A program made the position numbers and the translations under genes. A DNA stretch of 64,000 nucleotides from Bacteroidales bacterium (GTDB lineage: Bacteria; Bacteroidota; Bacteroidia; Bacteroidales; G3-4614). Location: positions 1 to 64,000 of the forward strand of contig JAFXDI010000018.1 in the NCBI GenBank assembly GCA_017521245.1, read 5' to 3'. Shown one piece after another: positions 56,732 through 64,000 of the stretch. Position 1 is the first letter of the stretch, and every line of letters begins with the position of its first letter. The notes beneath the pieces are model-generated. The model saw only the letters and a program-made list of their open reading frames with translations. It searched no databases and was not told where the DNA came from.

Positions 56732-56945
56732 ATAGAATAAATGCTAAAACGCTTTATTTTAAATATGTATTATGTGCTTCAAAAATACTTTAATATATCA
56801 TAGGCAAATTTTATTTAAATATTAGTAAAAGCTTAATAATGAGTTATTTATAATAAATATATCTGACTAATTATATATTTACGATGCAAATTTATTAAAA
56901 ATTGGCAAATAATATTAATAAAATATTTATGTAATATAATTTTTT

Positions 56946-57974
56946 TTACACCACCCCTTTAGGATACTGCATAGTAATGCAATGCAATGAGCCATGTTGT
57001 TTAATTAGAGCAACGCAATCAATGCCAACAACTTCGTAACCTATGAATGCCTTTGAAATTGCCTCAATAGCCGCTTTGTCATTCTCTGGTTGGTTATATG
57101 TTGGCATAAGAACAGTGTTGTTCATTATTAAAAAGTTTGCATACGAAGCAGGGAGTCTTTCTCCATCAAAAATAATTTCATCAGCCATAGGTAATGCAAT
57201 TAAATTATAAGGTTGTCCGTCATTGTTTTTGGCATTTATCAACTCCTCTTCCATAGCCTTTAATTCGGTATAATGTTCATCATCAGAGTTGTTGCACTTA
57301 ACGTATGCAATGGTGTTGTTAGGGCAATATCTTGCAAGGGTATCAATATGGCTGTCGGTGTCATCACCTGCCAAATAACCATTATCAATCCAAACTATAT
57401 TGTTTACACCAAAACTCTCTTTTAGTATATCCTCAATCTCCTCTCTGTTGTACTGAGGGTTCCGGAATTTTGACATTAAGCAATGTGTGGTAGTCATTAA
57501 CGAGCCATTACCATCAACCTCAATAGAACCACCCTCTAATATAAAGTCGTTCATATTTCTGTAATCGGCATTGAATAACTCTTTTTTGTAACAGTTAAAT
57601 GTTATTTGGTTATCTAAAGATGCCTCAAACTTTTGACCCCAGCCATTAAACCCAAAATCGGTTATAACATAGTTCCCTGTTTCGTTATCAATAACTGTAA
57701 TACCAGCATGGTCGCGAGCCCAAGTATCGTTGCTATTACACTCCACAAGTGTAACATTATCCATATTTACAACATTAGATATAATTTTTTTTACTTCTTC
57801 TATATGGGGTGTTACTATTATCAGTTTCTCGCGTTTTGCAATTTCGCGAGCCACATTAATATAACACTCTGTAACCTCATTAAGCATATAGTTCCAATCG
57901 GTATCGGCGTGAGGCCATGTAAGTTGAACACCGCTTTGCTCTGCCCATTCTGGGGGTAGTATATAATTTGACAT
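56946..57974 (-). CDS. aguA: Agmatine deiminase / peptidyl-arginine deiminase family
   Basis: 342 aa from MSNYILPPEW, the family start; an ATG at 57998 would add eight residues. It hydrolyses agmatine to N-carbamoylputrescine in polyamine synthesis. LPPEWAEQSGVQLTWPHADTDW, NDTWARDHAGITV, EGGSIEVDGNGSLMTTTHCLM, GDDTDSHIDTLARY and the Cys-containing SLHCITMQYPKG with catalytic Cys are conserved. A -7 box TACTTTTG is at 58001-58008 on the minus strand. Confidence 0.93.
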   Translation of the reverse strand: MSNYILPPEWAEQSGVQLTWPHADTDWNYMLNEVTECYINVAREIAKREKLIIVTPHIEEVKKIISNVVNMDNVTLVECNSNDTWARDHAGITVIDNETGNYVITDFGFNGWGQKFEASLDNQITFNCYKKELFNADYRNMNDFILEGGSIEVDGNGSLMTTTHCLMSKFRNPQYNREEIEDILKESFGVNNIVWIDNGYLAGDDTDSHIDTLARYCPNNTIAYVKCNNSDDEHYTELKAMEEELINAKNNDGQPYNLIALPMADEIIFDGERLPASYANFLIMNNTVLMPTYNQPENDKAAIEAISKAFIGYEVVGIDCVALIKQHGSLHCITMQYPKGVV

Positions 57975-58030
57975 TACTATAAATTTTATTTGAACCAAAA
58001 CAAAAGTAGTAAAAAATAGGGATAAAATAA

Positions 58031-58059
58031 TTGTAAATAAAAAAATATCTCTATTTTTG
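58031..58059 (+). promoter_or_regulatory. Promoter of the cytochrome c peroxidase gene
   Basis: TTG at 58031-58033 and TATTTTTG at 58052-58059, spacing 18 bp, a good consensus match; leader about 38 nt. Confidence 0.65.
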
Positions 58060-58103
58060 TATTTAAATGAGAGTTATATTTATAAATATATAAAACATAT
58101 ATC

Positions 58104-59483
58104 ATGAAAAAGATAATATTGGGTTCTGCTATTTTGTTGGCAATACTTCTGTTTGCAGTCTATAATTTAGTAAATAGAATGCCTTCAAAAGACCTATCAT
58201 TAAACGAACAAGTTTACGAAATCCTAACTGATGCTCAATGTTTGATGTGTCATAGTTACACTCCCGATCTGCCTTTCTATGCAAAGATTCCTTTGGTGCG
58301 TCGTCCTATCTATCAAGATATGAATGCGGCATTAAAAGAGGAGAACCTACAACCTGTTATGGACTCAATGGCAAAAGGAGAGCCTATCTCAATTACTGCT
58401 GTTAATAAAATTGAGCAGATTGCGATTAAAGGTAATATGCCTCCAGCACGATTCTATCTATTGCATTGGGGAACTCAACTTACCCAAGAAAAAAGAGATG
58501 TTATAATCTCTTGGGCAAAGCAACAACGTCTTGAAGGTTATCTTTCACAACTTCAGGATGCCGAGTTAGCAGATAAATTATCAGCAGAGCCGGTATTTCC
58601 AATATTGTACGACATTCCAGTAGATTCAGCAAAAGTTGAGTTAGGATTTAAACTTTATCACGATACTCGTTTATCATTAGACAATACCATTTCATGTGCA
58701 TCATGCCATGGATTGGAGACAGGAGGTGTTGATAATAAACAATTCTCTGAGGGTGTAGATGGTAAATTAGGAGGAGTAAATGCACCAACAGTATATAATG
58801 CAGTATATAACTTTGTTCAATTTTGGGACGGAAGAGCGGCAACTCTTGCAGCACAAGCAGCAGGTCCTCCACTAAACCCGGTTGAGATGGCGTCTAACTC
58901 GTTTGATGAGATAATAGCAAAACTTAAAAAAGATAAAGCATTAACATCAGAGTTTAAAAAAGTATATCCCGAAGGATATTCTGAGGCAACAATAACAGAT
59001 GCAATTCAAGAGTTTGAGAAAACATTGCTTACAAAGAACTCTCCCTTTGACAGATATATGATGGGTGATGTTACTGCAATGACTCAACAACAAATTGACG
59101 GATACAACGACTTCAAAAAATATAGTTGTGCAACATGCCATAGCGGTGTTAATCTTGGAGGTAACACATACGAGTTGATGGGAACACGTTCTAACTATTT
59201 CTCTGCACGTGGAACAGAGTTAACTAACGAAGATTTTGGAAGATATAAAGAGACAAAATCAGAATATGACCGTCATAAATTCAAAGTACCTGGATTACGT
59301 AACGTAGCACTTACTGCACCATACTTCCACGATGGAACAATAACATCATTGAAGAATGCTATTATGTATATGGGCGAATATCAATTAGATATAAACCTTA
59401 CACAACAAGAGGTTGATAACATAGAAGCATTCCTAAATGCACTAACAGGCGAAGTTCCTGAGACAGCAAAGGTTGCAAAATAA
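58104..59483 (+). CDS. Three-haem cytochrome c peroxidase-like protein
   Basis: 459 aa. One N-terminal membrane anchor (5-22), then a haem-binding domain with CLMCHSY and a peroxidase region with CASCHG and CATCHSG, three CXXCH haem sites. The extra N-terminal haem domain fused to a di-haem peroxidase (MauG/CcpA-like) is common in Bacteroidota. VPGLRNVALTAPYFHDGTI is the usual C-terminal motif. Periplasmic H2O2 reduction is the expected role, with quinol or cytochrome donors. Confidence 0.93.
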   Translation: MKKIILGSAILLAILLFAVYNLVNRMPSKDLSLNEQVYEILTDAQCLMCHSYTPDLPFYAKIPLVRRPIYQDMNAALKEENLQPVMDSMAKGEPISITAVNKIEQIAIKGNMPPARFYLLHWGTQLTQEKRDVIISWAKQQRLEGYLSQLQDAELADKLSAEPVFPILYDIPVDSAKVELGFKLYHDTRLSLDNTISCASCHGLETGGVDNKQFSEGVDGKLGGVNAPTVYNAVYNFVQFWDGRAATLAAQAAGPPLNPVEMASNSFDEIIAKLKKDKALTSEFKKVYPEGYSEATITDAIQEFEKTLLTKNSPFDRYMMGDVTAMTQQQIDGYNDFKKYSCATCHSGVNLGGNTYELMGTRSNYFSARGTELTNEDFGRYKETKSEYDRHKFKVPGLRNVALTAPYFHDGTITSLKNAIMYMGEYQLDINLTQQEVDNIEAFLNALTGEVPETAKVAK

Positions 59484-59498
59484 TATTGACTACATACC

Positions 59499-59535
59499 AA
59501 AATAGGGAGCAAATCATCACTTGCTCCCTATTTTT
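59499..59535. terminator. Bidirectional terminator between convergent genes
   Basis: AAAATAGGGAGCAA pairs with TTGCTCCCTATTTT around an 8-nt loop, serving the peroxidase (plus) and luxS (minus). Confidence 0.88.
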
Positions 59536-59559
59536 ATGTTATAGTATTACCAATAAATC

Positions 59560-60039
59560 CTAAATCGGATAAACTAAATTCTCCTCTTTTATATTCTCCA
59601 AAACCTCACTTACATAAATTGCAGCCTCACGTTTAGCATCTTCTAAATCGTGGCAAGTCCAGTCTCCACAATCTTTAGGAGCAACACCGGGAATCTCTCC
59701 CTCAAAGTCTCTAACAAAAGAGAAAGTCTCTTTCATAAGTTTAACAATGTCTGCACTCTTGTATTCTCCGGCAATAATTAGATAGTTTCCTGTTCTACAT
59801 CCCATAGGTCCCCAATATACAATCTTATCTTTCCACTCATTATTGTTCCTCAAATAAGTAGCAGCCAAGTGTTCAATTGTGTGTAATCCTCCTTGTCCCA
59901 TAACCTCTTGCCGGTTTGGCTCTTTCATTCTTATATCAAATGTAGTTATAGCAACCCCATTAAAAACATCAACACGCGAAACATATATACCGCGTAGCAA
60001 TTTATTGTGATCAATAGTAAAACTTGGTATCTTATCCAT
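59560..60039 (-). CDS. luxS: S-ribosylhomocysteine lyase
   Basis: 159 aa, usual length. Splits S-ribosylhomocysteine to homocysteine and DPD (AI-2 precursor). The metal motif HTIEHLAATYLRN (HxxEH), CRTGNYLI (catalytic Cys) and the C-terminal CGDW are all present. Downstream partner of mtnN, which makes its substrate. Confidence 0.97.
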   Translation of the reverse strand: MDKIPSFTIDHNKLLRGIYVSRVDVFNGVAITTFDIRMKEPNRQEVMGQGGLHTIEHLAATYLRNNNEWKDKIVYWGPMGCRTGNYLIIAGEYKSADIVKLMKETFSFVRDFEGEIPGVAPKDCGDWTCHDLEDAKREAAIYVSEVLENIKEENLVYPI

Positions 60040-60046
60040 AATAAAA

Positions 60047-60733
60047 TTACAATTTATAAATTAAATCTTTAATAACGTCAAACGATTTCTCTGGAGCAAC
60101 TTCCCAGAAGTTATTATATTGCTCGATATTGTCATCACTTCCCGGAGTATCGCTAATAACCCTTATGCTAACAAAAGGAACACCTTTCATATAGCAGCAA
60201 TGAGCAAATGCCGCCGACTCCATATCAACTGCAATAGCATCTTTAAAATTATTTTTAATCTCTTTTAATCTATTGTCATCAGTGATAAATTGATCGCCGG
60301 TACAAATTAACCCTTTATAAATTCTATCTTCATCGGTGCGATTACTCAATATCTTTTCAACTATCATCTTGTCGCCTTCAAACTTCAGAGGAAAACCTTG
60401 AACCTGGCCAATTTCGCTACCATCACCACACCAAACATCGTGGTAAGCAACTTCGCTACCAACAACAACATCGCACACTTTCGATTTAATATCAATACCA
60501 CCTGCTAAACCAGTATTAATAATACAATCAGGCTCAAAGTTGGCAATAATATCGTGGCATCTTGTAGCGGCACACACCTTTCCAATACCCGATTGCGATA
60601 CTATAATCTGATGCCCGTTACACTCTCCAAAATAGTATGTAACATTATCGCAGCAAATCTCTTCAATATTTGAGAAAAGGCGTTTAGTACACTCAAGTTC
60701 GCTTTGAAGAGCAACAACTATTGCAATTTTCAT
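60047..60733 (-). CDS. mtnN: 5'-methylthioadenosine/S-adenosylhomocysteine nucleosidase
   Basis: 228 aa. Cuts S-adenosylhomocysteine and methylthioadenosine to adenine plus the ribosyl thio compound. Purine-nucleosidase signatures include INTGLAGGIDI, VVGSEVAYHDVW and AVDMESAAFAHCCY (catalytic Glu, with the final Asp in VISDTPGSDDN). It is 7 bp upstream of luxS, giving the complete detoxification arm of the activated methyl cycle. Confidence 0.96.
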   Translation of the reverse strand: MKIAIVVALQSELECTKRLFSNIEEICCDNVTYYFGECNGHQIIVSQSGIGKVCAATRCHDIIANFEPDCIINTGLAGGIDIKSKVCDVVVGSEVAYHDVWCGDGSEIGQVQGFPLKFEGDKMIVEKILSNRTDEDRIYKGLICTGDQFITDDNRLKEIKNNFKDAIAVDMESAAFAHCCYMKGVPFVSIRVISDTPGSDDNIEQYNNFWEVAPEKSFDVIKDLIYKL

Positions 60734-60736
60734 AAA

Positions 60737-61768
60737 TTATTTAATATTACGTTTATTAAGTTCTCTACGGTATTTAGCCGCATTTCTGTTATGCTCTCTT
60801 AGTGATGTGGCAAAATTATGGTATCCCGAAAAATCCTCTTTTGCACACATAAAAATATAGTTCGATTTTTTATAATTAAGAGATTTCTCAATAGCAATTT
60901 TAGAAGGAATACGAATAGGACCAGGAGGCAACCCCTTATACATATAAGTATTATAAGGAGAGTCAATTTTCAGGTGTTTATTAAGAATACGTCTAAGAGA
61001 AAAATCACCTGTTGCAAATTTAACAGTAGGGTCCGATTGCAATAACATACCCTTATTTATACGATTGATATACAACCCTGCAACAATATCCATTTCATCA
61101 GGCTTTTTAGTCTCCTCCTCAACAATTGAAGCCAGAATAGTAATCTCGTATGGAGTCATATTATTCTCCTTTGCTTTATTCAATCTCTCTTCGTTCCAGT
61201 AGTTATTATACTCTTTATACATTCTGTCTAAAAAGTTCTTAGCAGTAGTAGTTTTAAAAATATTATAACTATCAGGCAAGAACATAGTAACAATGCTTAC
61301 AGTGTCAAAACCATAACTTTTACAAACATCATTATCGCATATAGCCTTATATAAAGAGTCGGCAGGCATATTTATATTTTTGCAAATAGCCTTAGCTAAA
61401 CCCTCTTTTGTTCTAATATTGTTGAATGTAACATTTGCGGTGCTATTATCTCCCAAAGCAAGAATATTATAAATATCCCAAGCGCTCATTTCAGGAGTAA
61501 TCTTGTAAAATCCAGTATACCTGTTTACTCTTCTCTTTTTTACCTCAAAAATCTTATCTACCCAATATGCTGCATCCTCATTGCATCTGTCATTAATAAC
61601 CGACACAACATCCTCACGAGTTGTATTCTCATCAATATATAAACTAAAACTGTCAGTACAATTATTAGGAGTATTAATTTTATTATATATATACCAGCAG
61701 ACACCACATATAATCAATATGATTGAAGCTAACGCAATTAAGCTGATCTTTAAAATTCTTGTTTTCAT
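60737..61768 (-). CDS. mltG: Endolytic murein transglycosylase MltG
   Basis: 343 aa from MKTRILKISLIAL; the ATG at 61828 would add 20 unlike residues before the membrane anchor. One N-terminal membrane helix (7-26), a LysM-like region and the YceG domain with ILASIVEEETKKPDE (catalytic Glu) and SDPTVKFATG. It cuts nascent glycan strands at the inner membrane. First in an mltG-mtnN-luxS unit with gaps of 3 and 7 bp. Confidence 0.94.
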   Translation of the reverse strand: MKTRILKISLIALASIILIICGVCWYIYNKINTPNNCTDSFSLYIDENTTREDVVSVINDRCNEDAAYWVDKIFEVKKRRVNRYTGFYKITPEMSAWDIYNILALGDNSTANVTFNNIRTKEGLAKAICKNINMPADSLYKAICDNDVCKSYGFDTVSIVTMFLPDSYNIFKTTTAKNFLDRMYKEYNNYWNEERLNKAKENNMTPYEITILASIVEEETKKPDEMDIVAGLYINRINKGMLLQSDPTVKFATGDFSLRRILNKHLKIDSPYNTYMYKGLPPGPIRIPSKIAIEKSLNYKKSNYIFMCAKEDFSGYHNFATSLREHNRNAAKYRRELNKRNIK

Positions 61769-61886
61769 TCTTTCATTTTTACGCTTTGCGAAGATACAAC
61801 AATTAATTGATATATGCTCTTTATCCATTATCTAACTTTTTATAAGAATTATTAAATATATGCTAAGTTTTGGCATAAGTACTGAT

Positions 61887-61894
61887 TACTTTTG
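61887..61894 (+). promoter_or_regulatory. Candidate -7 element for the HIRAN gene
   Basis: TACTTTTG 44 bp before the start codon. A TTG at 61870-61872 is closer than normal, so the promoter is tentative. Confidence 0.45.
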
Positions 61895-61937
61895 TAGTAG
61901 ATAATTTTAAATAGTACAAACTTAAACTCGTTGAATT

Positions 61938-62285
61938 ATGGAAAAAAGGAAATTGTTTTATTTAGAGTGTAATCTTGCAGGTCGTAAATATCACGAAGTG
62001 AATGATGTATGGCAAGAACTATTTATTGGTATTAAATTGCAATTAGAGAGGGAGCGAGATAATAAGTATGATCCAGACGCAATCAAAGTAGTATATTACG
62101 ATATTGATGGAGTTGACTATTTGTTAGGATATATCCCAACTGAATGTAATGGAGATTTAGCCAAATTCTTTGATATGGGCTGGGGTGATATTTTTGAGTG
62201 TAGTATCAGTAAAATAACACCCGATACTCATTACGAGAATCAAATACGTTTAACTATAACTATATTAAACAAGCATAGTCAATAA
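61938..62285 (+). CDS. Stand-alone HIRAN-domain protein
   Basis: 115 aa, entirely a HIRAN domain: LECNLAGRKYHEVNDVW, LQLERERDNKYDPDAIKVVY and LGYIPTECNGDLAKFFDMG. In HLTF/Rad5 the HIRAN domain binds 3' DNA ends; in bacteria it also occurs alone, with unknown role. Monocistronic, with its own terminator. Confidence 0.85.
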   Translation: MEKRKLFYLECNLAGRKYHEVNDVWQELFIGIKLQLERERDNKYDPDAIKVVYYDIDGVDYLLGYIPTECNGDLAKFFDMGWGDIFECSISKITPDTHYENQIRLTITILNKHSQ

Positions 62286-62314
62286 AATAGGTTTAATATA
62301 AATAACGCTTAAAT

Positions 62315-62348
62315 AACGCTGAGGAGGTATATTTATCTTCTCAGTGTT
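62315..62348. terminator. Weak hairpin after the HIRAN gene
   Basis: AACGCTGAG pairs with CTCAGTGTT (one G-U) with a moderately long loop, followed by TAATTTTA. It is shared with the convergent SGNH gene. Confidence 0.55.
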
Positions 62349-62376
62349 TAATTTTATCTAAAAGAGTGAAAGCATC

Positions 62377-63288
62377 CTATTCAAAAATCTCCTCCTTTAA
62401 TATTTTGCTAAATTTCTCAGCACCCTGATGGCAAAGATGATCAACATCAAAAAAATCGGAGTTCACAAATCTATCATCTTTTAGGTAGTTGTAATACGAT
62501 GCGTTATATTTTAAACAGATCTTGTTTATAACCGAAGTTGTATAACTCCATCTGTTATTATCAATATTATTATAATAAGCAGGTAGAGTAGGGGTTGTAA
62601 TAAAGAAAAGTCTAACATTGTTTTTATAGCAAAGAGTTACAATCTTGTTAAGATACTCAATATTTACATCAACGTATTCCTCGCTTGGAGTATGCCTTGC
62701 AATAGTTTTTATAGCATCTTTTTCATCATTACTATCAATCTTGCTCTCTTTATAGCCAGTAGCCCAGCCTGACGAATTATATCCCAAATCATAACTATTG
62801 TTACAGCTATAATTTACAAAGTTTTTAATCTTCTCTTGTAATATAGAAATATCAAAAAGTTCTAATTTTTCAACAGAATACAAAATAGAGTCATTGTACC
62901 CCATATAATGCTCATAGAACTTAACCCTGAATTTCTCTTCGCCCCTATCCAATGGAGTTTCGTATAGAGTAAAATATGATATGGGAATAATTACAGTTTT
63001 AAGGTTCTTACACTTATCAATATATTTCTCCAATAGAAACAAATCAAATTTCAAGTCTTGCGATACATTTGCAAGGTTAAACGAACCATTCTTTAAAAAC
63101 TCTGGGTTAACACCATAGAACGTATGAGAACTACCCAATATAAGAGTATTTATACTATCGTGGTAGTTGCAAATATATTCATCCTTATATCTATATGAAT
63201 TAGGAGTCAATCGAGCAATATATTCCAGAGTTGCCAATACAGCAATCAATGGAACAATAAATATAAATATTTTAAAAATAAACTTGCT
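62377..63288 (-). CDS. SGNH-like protein of an MBOAT O-acetylation pair
   Basis: 303 aa from MSKFIFKIFIFIVPL, chosen because the ATG at 63330 overlaps the MBOAT gene and this start lies 7 bp after its stop. One N-terminal membrane helix, then ILGSSHTFYGVNPEF (SGNH-like block I with Gly-Ser-Ser-His) and DVDHLCHQGAEKFSKIL (Asp-x-x-His). It resembles the acetyl-transfer partners of MBOAT proteins in alginate or polysaccharide O-acetylation (AlgX/AlgJ- or DltD-like). Confidence 0.8.
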   Translation of the reverse strand, partial: SKFIFKIFIFIVPLIAVLATLEYIARLTPNSYRYKDEYICNYHDSINTLILGSSHTFYGVNPEFLKNGSFNLANVSQDLKFDLFLLEKYIDKCKNLKTVIIPISYFTLYETPLDRGEEKFRVKFYEHYMGYNDSILYSVEKLELFDISILQEKIKNFVNYSCNNSYDLGYNSSGWATGYKESKIDSNDEKDAIKTIARHTPSEEYVDVNIEYLNKIVTLCYKNNVRLFFITTPTLPAYYNNIDNNRWSYTTSVINKICLKYNASYYNYLKDDRFVNSDFFDVDHLCHQGAEKFSKILKEEIFE

Positions 63289-63295
63289 CATTACG

Positions 63296-64000
63296 CTAAA
63301 ACTGAAAATAGATAAATGACTTATTTGCACTCATAAATAAAATGGTAGCAATAATAATCCCATAGTAAATGCACCATCTTATAGCAGAATATTTAAAAAC
63401 ACCACTACCACTTATTTGCAAACCATAACTCTTATCTCGGTTAAACCACTCAACAATAAGCATAAATGCAATAGCAACTAATGCACCTTTACCATATGGT
63501 AAACCAATATCCAATACAGAACTTGACAAGATAATAGATATAAACTCAATCGCCTCTTCAATTGAAGCACTACGGAATATAATCCATCCAAAAACAGCCA
63601 ATATAAATGTTAGAGTAATTTGAGATAACTCTTTAAAAGTTGGTAATACTCTATCTTTGGCAACCACGTCTAAATACTTTCTATTTTGCTTTGTAAGTAG
63701 TAGGGGAATAAATAATAGAGCGTTATATACACCCCAAACAATAAAAGTCCAGTTAGCCCCATGCCAAATACCACTTACTGTAAAAATAATAAAGGTGTTT
63801 AAAATAACTCTTGGCATAGAGCATTTACTACCGCCTAATGGTATATATAAGTAGTCCTTAAACCAGGTGGTTAAAGAGATATGCCATCTTCTCCAGAACT
63901 CGGCAATATTACGAGAGAAGTATGGAAAGTTAAAGTTCTGTTTAAGATTAATACCAAACAATTTAGCACTACCAATTGCAATATCAGAATATCCCGAGAA
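63296..64000 (-). CDS. MBOAT-family membrane O-acyltransferase, partial
   Basis: At least 235 aa, cut at the window edge. The reading frame continues to the last base, where GYSDIAIGSAKLFG is visible, so the true start is outside. RRWHISLTTWFKDYLYIPLGGS and SGIWHGANWTFIVWG are the MBOAT signature with the catalytic His. Partner of the SGNH gene; predicted to move acetyl groups across the inner membrane to a surface polymer. Confidence 0.9.
   Translation of the reverse strand, partial: FSGYSDIAIGSAKLFGINLKQNFNFPYFSRNIAEFWRRWHISLTTWFKDYLYIPLGGSKCSMPRVILNTFIIFTVSGIWHGANWTFIVWGVYNALLFIPLLLTKQNRKYLDVVAKDRVLPTFKELSQITLTFILAVFGWIIFRSASIEEAIEFISIILSSSVLDIGLPYGKGALVAIAFMLIVEWFNRDKSYGLQISGSGVFKYSAIRWCIYYGIIIATILFMSANKSFIYFQF

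Noticed and set aside
56428-56793. 121-codon plus-strand ORF
   Set aside because: It runs across the direct repeat and the imperfect palindrome, has no recognisable domain and no good ribosome binding site; its composition follows the repeat rather than a protein.
63657-63854. 65-codon plus-strand ORF inside the MBOAT gene
   Set aside because: Shadow of a gene with a strong MBOAT signature on the other strand.

Overview
The window is AT-rich chromosomal DNA from a member of the Bacteroidota, most likely an uncultured Bacteroidales. The evidence is: three large exported proteins ending in type IX secretion (T9SS) C-terminal sorting domains; GEVED domains; promoters with the Bacteroidota -7 box TAnnTTTG; a tmRNA with tag GENNYALAA; and DUF4834 beside pssA. 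I see no prophage, insertion sequence, tRNA or rRNA. The genus cannot be fixed from the sequence.

Layout. 0-6.7 kb: two GH29 fucosidases and a giant GEVED/T9SS protein, all on the minus strand. 6.8-9.5 kb: a RelA/SpoT homologue whose synthetase half looks degenerate, then a DUF2461 protein. 9.7-16.5 kb: OPT transporter with a Crp/Fnr-like regulator, an acyltransferase, a cytidylate-kinase-like protein and a TPR protein. 16.6-18.0 kb: infC-rpmI-rplT with a textbook promoter and terminator. 18.0-18.4 kb: a 76-bp tandem repeat and one copy of a dispersed hairpin element. 18.4-22.4 kb: DUF805, an M23 endopeptidase and a purine salvage pair (xpt plus an NCS2 permease).

22.5-31.1 kb is the accessory core. 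It is a complete type V-A CRISPR-Cas system, cas12a-cas4-cas1-cas2 followed by an array of 29 repeats and 28 spacers, all on the minus strand. Cas12a keeps its RuvC, Nuc, PAM-contact and crRNA-processing residues. Just upstream, on the same strand, is a cassette not listed by ordinary gene calling: three hydrophobic micropeptide genes (25, 25 and 28 codons, two with strong Shine-Dalgarno sequences) and a 73-aa XRE regulator. An inverted repeat lies at the cassette promoter. Between the cassette and cas12a are two perfect palindromes and a 15-bp inverted repeat. I consider this the best candidate for something undescribed.

31.3-36.3 kb: DEAD-box helicase, metF, holB, then a YhhQ-type queuosine-precursor transporter overlapping a small radical-SAM-like gene with a CX4CX2C motif. 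36.5-42.1 kb: a 1643-aa secreted metallophosphatase and tmRNA. 42.3-47.6 kb: BASS transporter, YebC, pheT and an RluA-type pseudouridine synthase. 48.0-49.8 kb: psd-pssA-DUF4834 (phosphatidylethanolamine synthesis). 49.9-54.4 kb: hisG-hisD-hisC-hisB, preceded by a His-rich leader peptide and attenuator. 54.5-64 kb: an SGNH/T9SS hydrolase, a 121-bp imperfect palindrome, agmatine deiminase, a three-haem cytochrome c peroxidase-like protein, luxS-mtnN-mltG, a stand-alone HIRAN protein, and an MBOAT/SGNH O-acetylation pair cut by the window edge.
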